A stretch of 64,000 nucleotides of DNA. Origin: Aldrovandia affinis. Lineage: Eukaryota > Chordata > Actinopteri > Notacanthiformes > Halosauridae. The stretch lies in the NCBI GenBank assembly GCA_029706075.1, contig JAINUG010000382.1:450531-514530 (forward strand), written 5' to 3'. The notes beneath the pieces were generated by a model. That model made no database searches, was not told where the DNA came from, and worked only from the letters and a program-made list of their open reading frames with translations. The translations under genes were made by a program, and so were the position numbers. Each line of letters opens with the position of its first letter. The stretch's first letter is position 1. Positions 58,390 to 64,000 of this stretch are shown one piece after another.

Positions 58390-58639
58390 TTGCACTGCAA
58401 AGATGGAGTTGGATCAGTTCTCCAGTCTACTGACATGACATTTCAAAACATGTTGACCTCACAGCTTGCTACTTATCCTCTCAATCATCAGGTATCCACC
58501 CTGGAAGAGCCATAACCAAGTCCCAGTCCATGGGACAAGATCTGTACTAGTTAAGTGGCCGTGACATTAATCATAACATAACCTGTCACTTTTCTGCATG
58601 ATGAGCAGAGTTTTACAAGCTGATAGAAAAAGAAGGCAC

Positions 58640-58726
58640 TCCTTCGAGCCGGATTTGAACCAGCGACCTAAGGATAACCACGTTAACAACTACAGTCCTC
58701 CGCTCTACCAACTGAGCTATCGAAGG
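58640..58726 (-). tRNA. tRNA-Tyr(GTA), unit 11 type a
   Basis: 87 nt, consensus. Confidence 0.95.
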
Positions 58727-58943
58727 CACTCTTCATAGCTTTAAAATTGTGGCATTTTTCTAGAAGGACATCTGTACTAACGTACATCTTTTACATCTTC
58801 AGTTGGATCAGTTCTCCAGTCTACTGACATGACATTTCAAAACATCCTCACAACTCTATTGAGATTTTTTCGCCTTCACCGTTCAATTCCTCAGTGATCA
58901 TTCGACATACAGGCCGTACCCCTTTTCCATAGCTGAAGTCCTA

Positions 58944-59015
58944 TCCCTGATGGTCTAGTGGTTAGGATTCGGCGCTCTCACCGCCGCGGCCCGGGTTCGA
59001 TTCCCGGTCAGGGAA
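58944..59015 (+). tRNA. tRNA-Glu(CTC), unit 11 type a
   Basis: 72 nt, consensus. Confidence 0.95.
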
Positions 59016-59319
59016 AGACATCTTTTGCTCCTCAACAGTTTTGTCTCCCTCACCTGTTGTTGGATAGATTAAAAACTCCTGCAGGAGTTGGATCAGTTCT
59101 CCAGTCTACTGACATGACATTTCAAAGCATGTTGACCTCACAGCTTGCTACTTATCCTCTCAATCATCAGGTATCCACCCTGGAAGAGCCATAACCAAGT
59201 CCCAGTCCATGGGACAAGATCTGTACTAGTTAAGTGGCCGTGACATTAGTCATAACATAACCTGTCACTTTTCTGCATGATGAGCAGAGTTTTACAAGCT
59301 GATAGAAAAAAGAAGGCAC

Positions 59320-59406
59320 TCCTTCGAGCCGGATTTGAACCAGCGACCTAAGGATAACCACGTTAACAACTACAGTCCTCCGCTCTACCAACTGAGCTAT
59401 CGAAGG
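59320..59406 (-). tRNA. tRNA-Tyr(GTA), unit 11 type b
   Basis: 87 nt, consensus. Confidence 0.95.
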
Positions 59407-59562
59407 CACTTTTCACAGCTTTAAAATTGTGCCATTTTTCTAGAAGGACATCTGTACTAATACACCCTCACAACTCTGTTGAGATTTTTTCGCCTTCACC
59501 GTTCAATTCCTCAGTGATCATTTGACATACAGGCCGTACCCTTTTCCATAGCTGAAGTCCTA

Positions 59563-59634
59563 TCCCTGATGGTCTAGTGGTTAGGATTCGGCGCTCTCAC
59601 CGCCGCGGCCCGGGTTCGATTCCCGGTCAGGGAA
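59563..59634 (+). tRNA. tRNA-Glu(CTC), unit 11 type b
   Basis: 72 nt, consensus. Confidence 0.95.
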
Positions 59635-59934
59635 AGACGTCTATTGCTCCTCAACAGTTTTGGCTCTCCCTCACCTGTTGTTGGATAGATTAAAAACTCC
59701 TGCTCCAACGCACAGTCAAGAGTCACAGGGGTAAAGTTGTCTTCTGTCGATCCAGTGCTTGTTTGAAATGTCAAAGTAATTGAATGTACAGAGTCACAGA
59801 ATATTTCAAGATGGCTGCAAGGGCATGATGAAGGTGACCTTGTAGGCACTGAGGTAGAAACTGATCTTGACTGTGTATTGGAGCAGGAGTTTTTAGTCTA
59901 TCCAACAACAGGCGAGGAGAGAAAATAGACGTCG

Positions 59935-60004
59935 TTCCTGACCGGGAATCGAACCCGGCCGCGGCGGTGAAAGCGCCGAATCCTAACCACTAGACCACCA
60001 GGGA
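59935..60004 (-). tRNA. tRNA-Glu(TTC), unit 12
   Basis: 70 nt. One base is lost in the acceptor 3' strand (as in unit 5) and one in the variable region. Confidence 0.55.
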
Positions 60005-60255
60005 TTGCACTGCAAAGATGGAGTTGGATCAGTTCTCCAGTCTACTGACATGACATTTCAAAACATGTTGACCTCACAGCTTGCTACTTATCCTCTCAAT
60101 CATCAGGTATCCACCCCTGGAAGAGCCATAACCAAGTCCCAGTCCATGGGACAAGATCTGTACTAGTTAAGTGGCCGTGACATTAATCATAACATAACCT
60201 GTCACTTTTCTGCATGATGAGCAGAGTTTTACAAGCTGATAGAAAAAGAAGGCAC

Positions 60256-60342
60256 TCCTTCGAGCCGGATTTGAACCAGCGACCTAAGGATAACCACGTT
60301 AACAACTACAGTCCTCCGCTCTACCAACTGAGCTATCGAAGG
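60256..60342 (-). tRNA. tRNA-Tyr(GTA), unit 12 type a
   Basis: 87 nt, consensus. Confidence 0.95.
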
Positions 60343-60559
60343 CACTCTTCATAGCTTTAAAATTGTGGCATTTTTCTAGAAGGACATCTGTACTAACGTA
60401 CATCTTTTACATCTTCAGTTGGATCAGTTCTCCAGTCTACTGACATGACATTTCAAAACATCCTCACAACTCTATTGAGATTTTTTCGCCTTCACCGTTC
60501 AATTCCTCAGTGATCATTCGACATACAGGCCGTACCCCTTTTCCATAGCTGAAGTCCTA

Positions 60560-60631
60560 TCCCTGATGGTCTAGTGGTTAGGATTCGGCGCTCTCACCGC
60601 TGCGGCCCGGGTTCGATTCCCGGTCAGGGAA
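60560..60631 (+). tRNA. tRNA-Glu(CTC), unit 12 type a
   Basis: 72 nt with one C-to-T change in the anticodon stem (CGCTG), giving a G-T wobble; fold retained. Confidence 0.9.
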
Positions 60632-60936
60632 AGACATCTTTTGCTCCTCAACAGTTTTGTCTCCCTCACCTGTTGTTGGATAGATTAAAAACTCCTGCAG
60701 GAGTTGGATCAGTTCTCCAGTCTACTGACATGACATTTCAAAGCATGTTGACCTCACAGCTTGCTACTTATCCTCTCAATCATCAGGTATCCACCCCTGG
60801 AAGAGCCATAACCAAGTCCCAGTCCATGGGACAAGATCTGTACTAGTTAAGTGGCCGTGACATTAGTCATAACATAACCTGTCACTTTTCTGCATGATGA
60901 GCAGAGTTTTACAAGCTGATAGAAAAAAGAAGGCAC

Positions 60937-61023
60937 TCCTTCGAGCCGGATTTGAACCAGCGACCTAAGGATAACCACGTTAACAACTACAGTCCTCCGC
61001 TCTACCAACTGAGCTATCGAAGG
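60937..61023 (-). tRNA. tRNA-Tyr(GTA), unit 12 type b
   Basis: 87 nt, consensus. Confidence 0.95.
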
Positions 61024-61181
61024 CACTTTTCACAGCTTTAAAATTGTGCCATTTTTCTAGAAGGACATCTGTACTAACATACACCCTCACAACTCTGTTG
61101 AGATTTTTCGCCTTCACCGTTCAATTCCTCAGTGATCATTTGACATACAGGCCGTACCCCTTTTCCATAGCTGAAGTCCTA

Positions 61182-61249
61182 TCCCTGATGGTCTAGTGGT
61201 TAGGATTCGGCGCTCACCGCCCGCGGCCGGGTTCGATTCGGTCAGGGAA
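61182..61249 (+). pseudogene. tRNA-Glu(CTC), unit 12 type b, heavily damaged
   Basis: 68 nt, the most altered copy. TC is lost from the anticodon loop (as at 43667), one C gained and one lost in the variable region, and CC lost from the T-stem (as at 57332). Flanks are normal. Confidence 0.78.
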
Positions 61250-61550
61250 AGACGTCTATTGCTCCTCAACAGTTTTGGCTCTCCCTCACCTGTTGTTGGA
61301 TAGATTAAAAACTCCTGCTCCAACGCACAGTCAAGAGTCACAGGGGTAAAGTTGTCTTCTGTCGATCCAGTGCTTGTTTGAAATGTCAAAGTAATTGAAT
61401 GTACAGAGTCACAGAATATTTCAAGATGGCTGCAAGGGCATGATGAAGGTGACCTTGTAGGCACTGAGGTAGAAACTGATCTTGACTGTGTATTGGAGCA
61501 GGAGTTTTTAGTCTATCCAACAACAGGCGAGGGAGAGAAAATAGACGTCG

Positions 61551-61621
61551 TTCCCTGACCGGGAATCGAACCCGGCCGCGGCGGTGAAAGCGCCGAATCC
61601 TAACCACTAGACCACCAGGGA
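61551..61621 (-). tRNA. tRNA-Glu(TTC), partial unit 13
   Basis: 71 nt. One base lost in the variable region; stems and anticodon intact. Last tRNA gene; array homology stops 106 bp later at 61727. Confidence 0.8.
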
Positions 61622-61809
61622 TTGCACTGCAAAGATGGAGTTGGATCAGTTCTCCAGTCTACTGACATGACATTTCAAAACATGTTGACCTCACAGCTTG
61701 CTACTTATCCTCTCAATCATCAGGTATAGGGCTCATTGGCTCCATAAACAGATGTTGTTAATTGGACAGTCTGACCTGTTAGAAAGTCAGACTGACGTAA
61801 GTGGCTTAA

Positions 61810-63330
61810 CCCTCTGAGGTCCGTGCTAAGCTTTAAGATGTTTTCTGATTTTGGCATGGTCTGATATTTATCTCAATTTCATCAATTTAACACACACTTA
61901 CTCCAAAGTGTTTGATATTTTTATTTGAAGGACAATCACAGCTACATTTGTATGCCATCAATAGTTTGGTCAGTATCATATGCAGCTTGTAAATAGATCT
62001 ACAAACACACAAGTTAAAAATAGTAAATTTTTCTGCTGTCACAAAAGTTGTGAAAGCACACACTAAACTATAGTGACGAATTGTTTTGCCAATGTACGTT
62101 TGTTCATCAAGGTCTTGGTTATGTAAGGGTGTGAAAACAGTTTAGCACATCTGAGATCTAAATAGCTAAAAACCTGTTTTTATCAGAACTGGTCACATTT
62201 ATTTCAGGCTGTGGGAGGGCTAAATGCTAAAAACCTGAATATTCATTATTCATTGTCCACACCTCTAAGACCTGTCAGATGGGCCATCTCACTGGGCCAT
62301 CAGTGTTATATTCTGAGTTCCTGTTCTGTTGTTTTTTGGTCTTTGTTTATTTTTCATTCAGTCCTTATTCATTATTCTTTATCCAGTATTGCATTTTCCC
62401 TGTTCTGTCACGTTCTGCTCCCTGTCTGTCCTTGTTCCGTTTATTTCGAGATCCACTCCTTGTCGTGTCATGCACTTCGGGAGTTTATACTTTTCGGGGT
62501 TTTTTCCGCCTTCGCTTATTATCTCGTTTTCTTCCTTCTTACTTTCTAGATTGCACTTTGTATATATTAGGTAGATGTGTATAGTACTAACCAACTAATC
62601 TACTAACGTTAGGGGTTTAGATTAAGTTACTAACACGCGGAATATGTTTGGCGTCACAATGACGCGGAATTCATATATTTTCACGAGTATTTGAAAACAA
62701 GCGAAATAAATAACATTTTAGGCTGTTCTTCTTTAGAAAAGTATTCTTCCATAGATCTTGTGTGCATATTGCAATTTGTTACGTTGCAACACGCGGAATA
62801 TGTAGTCACAAGACGCGAATTCATATATTGAATATATATCACAGTATTTGATAACATGGCAAATCAAATATAGTTACTTACTGTTCGTCAGTTATTGTCT
62901 TCGCCGCTTTTCATCAATACTCTCAAACACTGCAGCGCAGAAAATCTTTCCATCTTGAATAAAATTGTATGTCTGTATAAAATCTTGCTTCAAATTGTCG
63001 GGACAGTTTATGTGTTTACGCCGGCGTTTTCACACATGGCCCCACGCCCCTCCCCACACCTCCCGAAACTCGCACCTAGTTACCATGTCAATAGAAGGGG
63101 ACGTTACTACCAGGTAAAAAAGAGAGTAAAAGGCAAGGTTTACTTTTGGTCTAATTAACCTAATTTAAAAATCCCATTTGATTTGCCAGTGCTCAAATCG
63201 GAAAGTCGCGATTCTAAGGTTTCTGTCAATGTTTTTGTCGCGTGTGTATGATAAAATATCGCGAAGTTAGAAATAGTAATATACTTGTATTGCTGCTTGG
63301 ATCGGCGCCGATCCAGCCGACCTCAGGGGG
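61810..63330. mobile_element. piggyBac-like non-autonomous element
   Basis: Flanked by TTAA on both sides (61806-61809 and 63331-63334). Terminal inverted repeats are CCCTCTGAGGTCCG on the left and CCCCCTGAGGTCGG on the right, read inward. Starting CCC next to a duplicated TTAA is the signature of the piggyBac superfamily. The 1521-bp interior has short frames (for example 62211-62549 and 62895-63158) without transposase motifs. It also has an internal duplication: 'aacacgcggaatatgt..' at 62632 recurs at 62787. Confidence 0.72.
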
Positions 63331-63568
63331 TTAAACAGATGACGTATGTTATTTGCTGATTGGCCTGATAAAAAGGCAGGCTGACGTAAGTGGCTTGCGA
63401 TTGGAGGACCTGGGAAAACATCAGCCAATCAGCAGAGACCTGATTTTGAGTTAAAGAAGAGTTTGGAGACGGCGGAAGGGAGAGCGCTCCCCGGAAGACA
63501 GCTGGACAAATCAATTGAGATTTGTGTAGTTCGCTTCTGATTCCTGTTACCTTTTACTTGTCTCTTTA

Positions 63569-63574
63569 ATAAAT
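63569..63574 (+). promoter_or_regulatory. Polyadenylation signal in the LTR
   Basis: AATAAA in 'tctctttaataaattctgag', about 70 bases before the LTR's right end, as expected for the R region. Confidence 0.65.
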
Positions 63575-63645
63575 TCTGAGTTAAGAATTATTGGGTCTTA
63601 GCATTTTGCCTCCTCAAACGCCTCCTTTGATACACGCTATCAATT

Positions 63646-63663
63646 TGGTGTCCCCGACGTAGG
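63646..63663 (+). promoter_or_regulatory. Primer binding site, tRNA-Trp type
   Basis: TGGTGTCCCCGACGT is complementary to the 3' end of vertebrate tRNA-Trp (including CCA), with one mismatch in the first 15 positions, by my recall of that tRNA. It starts three or four bases after the LTR end, the usual spacing. Confidence 0.72.
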
Positions 63664-64000
63664 AGGGAGTAGGCGCCGCTACGGACGAGTGGCAGGGATA
63701 CCCAATCACTGATAAATCTGACACTTACAGGCCGGCCAATCGAAAGGTAAGCAGAAACCTTTTTCATAAAATTCTGCATTAGTCTAGAAGTGAAGTGTCA
63801 GACTGTTGGATGAGAAGGTCTAAATTTAGGGAATTGTTTGTTATATTAAGAGAGACAAATAGATTGTAACGCAATGATATGCAGAGACACAATATTAGTT
63901 TTAAATAATTAGGTGGGACGTACGGGCGATCTCGAACTCAAACAGCAAGTCGTTTGCAGAGTTGATTGGAACTGCGCGTGGCCAGTTGATTCAGCGCAGA
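63664..64000 (+). mobile_element. Leader of the LTR element, running off the window
   Basis: Sequence after the primer binding site contains a possible splice donor (cgaaag|gtaagc at 63743-63748). No gag start is seen before the window ends; coding regions, if any survive, lie to the right. Confidence 0.5.

Larger units (their letters stand above)
41148..61727. repeat. Tandem tRNA gene array, 1.62-kb unit, Glu(TTC)-Tyr-Glu(CTC)-Tyr-Glu(CTC)
   Basis: Twelve units start at Glu(TTC) genes (41418, 43040, 44659, 46283, 47905, 49527, 51158, 52778, 54400, 56025, 58319, 59935). A partial unit precedes them (from 41148) and another follows (61551-61727). Period is 1616-1631 bp except one unit of 2294 bp at 56025. 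Layout per unit: Glu(TTC) minus; 252 bp; Tyr minus; 217 bp; Glu(CTC) plus; 305 bp; Tyr minus; 159 bp; Glu(CTC) plus; 301 bp. The first Tyr-Glu(CTC) module (type a) and second (type b) differ consistently. Type a has an extra roughly 58-bp piece in the divergent spacer and a TTTT close after Glu(CTC) (acatcttttgc), which type b lacks (acgtctattgc). Spacers are near identical between units apart from one- or two-base indels. No protein gene or reverse transcriptase is present in the unit. Confidence 0.97.
61728..63643 (+). mobile_element. LTR of an endogenous-retrovirus-like element, interrupted in U3
   Basis: The right boundary is set by a primer binding site at 63646. Within the LTR are an AATAAA (63569-63574), a T-rich region before it and a U5 ending 'cgctatca'. 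U3 holds a direct repeat of about 63 bp: 61745-61806 and 63332-63395, both starting taaacagatg and ending gacgtaagtggct. The repeat copies are separated by the piggyBac-like element. The left end cannot be placed; array sequence stops at 61727, so the LTR may be truncated there. No gag, pol or env is in the window. Confidence 0.62.

Noticed and set aside
41148-61727. CRISPR-like or satellite interpretation of the array
   Set aside because: Repeat period of 1.6 kb with tRNA genes of clear cloverleaf structure; no short direct repeats with unique spacers, and the setting is vertebrate.
62211-62584. Overlapping hydrophobic frames of about 100 codons
   Set aside because: They lie in the T-rich interior of the piggyBac-like element; hydrophobicity reflects T-rich codons and no transposase motif is present.

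Overview
The window is from a teleost fish nuclear genome. The evidence is a GABA-A receptor beta subunit gene split by introns, many Tc1-like transposon remnants, L2-clade LINE tails, tRNA-derived SINEs sharing those tails, and vertebrate-type tRNA genes. Almost no protein-coding sequence is present. Short open frames elsewhere are chance frames, transposon debris or read-through of tRNA genes.

Region by region: (1) 1-7250 holds the last two coding exons of a plus-strand GABA-A receptor beta subunit gene (2811-3061 and 6355-6705), best matched to beta-1 (gabrb1), with introns and the start of the 3' UTR. (2) 7251-38800 is intergenic or UTR sequence with no supported gene. It carries a 622-bp Tc1 deletion derivative, two more Tc1-like remnants (31.7-33.6 kb), a hAT-like MITE, L2 LINE and SINE pieces, microsatellites, two minisatellites and a decayed tRNA-Asp. 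(3) 38890-41105 is a minus-strand Tx1/L1-like LINE interrupted by two L2 fragments in opposite orientation whose 3' ends face each other. (4) 41148-61727 is the centrepiece, a 20.6-kb tandem array of tRNA genes. The unit of about 1622 bp is Glu(TTC) minus, Tyr(GTA) minus, Glu(CTC) plus, Tyr(GTA) minus, Glu(CTC) plus. There are twelve units starting at a Glu(TTC) gene, plus partial units at both ends. I count 63 tRNA loci: 13 Glu(TTC), 25 Tyr(GTA), each with a 13-14 nt intron, and 25 Glu(CTC). (5) 61728-64000 is an LTR retroelement (endogenous-retrovirus-like): U3 repeats, a polyadenylation signal, a tRNA-Trp-type primer binding site and the start of a leader. A 1.5-kb piggyBac-like element with TTAA target sites has inserted into its U3.

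Within each array unit the Tyr and Glu(CTC) genes are divergent. Glu(CTC) is convergent with the next Tyr or with Glu(TTC), and the convergent Glu(CTC)/Glu(TTC) pair sits on a long imperfect inverted repeat. Two sub-types (a and b) of the Tyr-Glu(CTC) module alternate through the array, so the 1.6-kb higher-order unit is what was amplified. One unit (56025-58318) has an extra module, and its junction maps to a 43-bp repeat. Tyr genes are nearly invariant, while many Glu genes carry small indels in their GC-rich core, most severe toward the right end. Whether this is real decay or long-read consensus error cannot be decided from the sequence alone.
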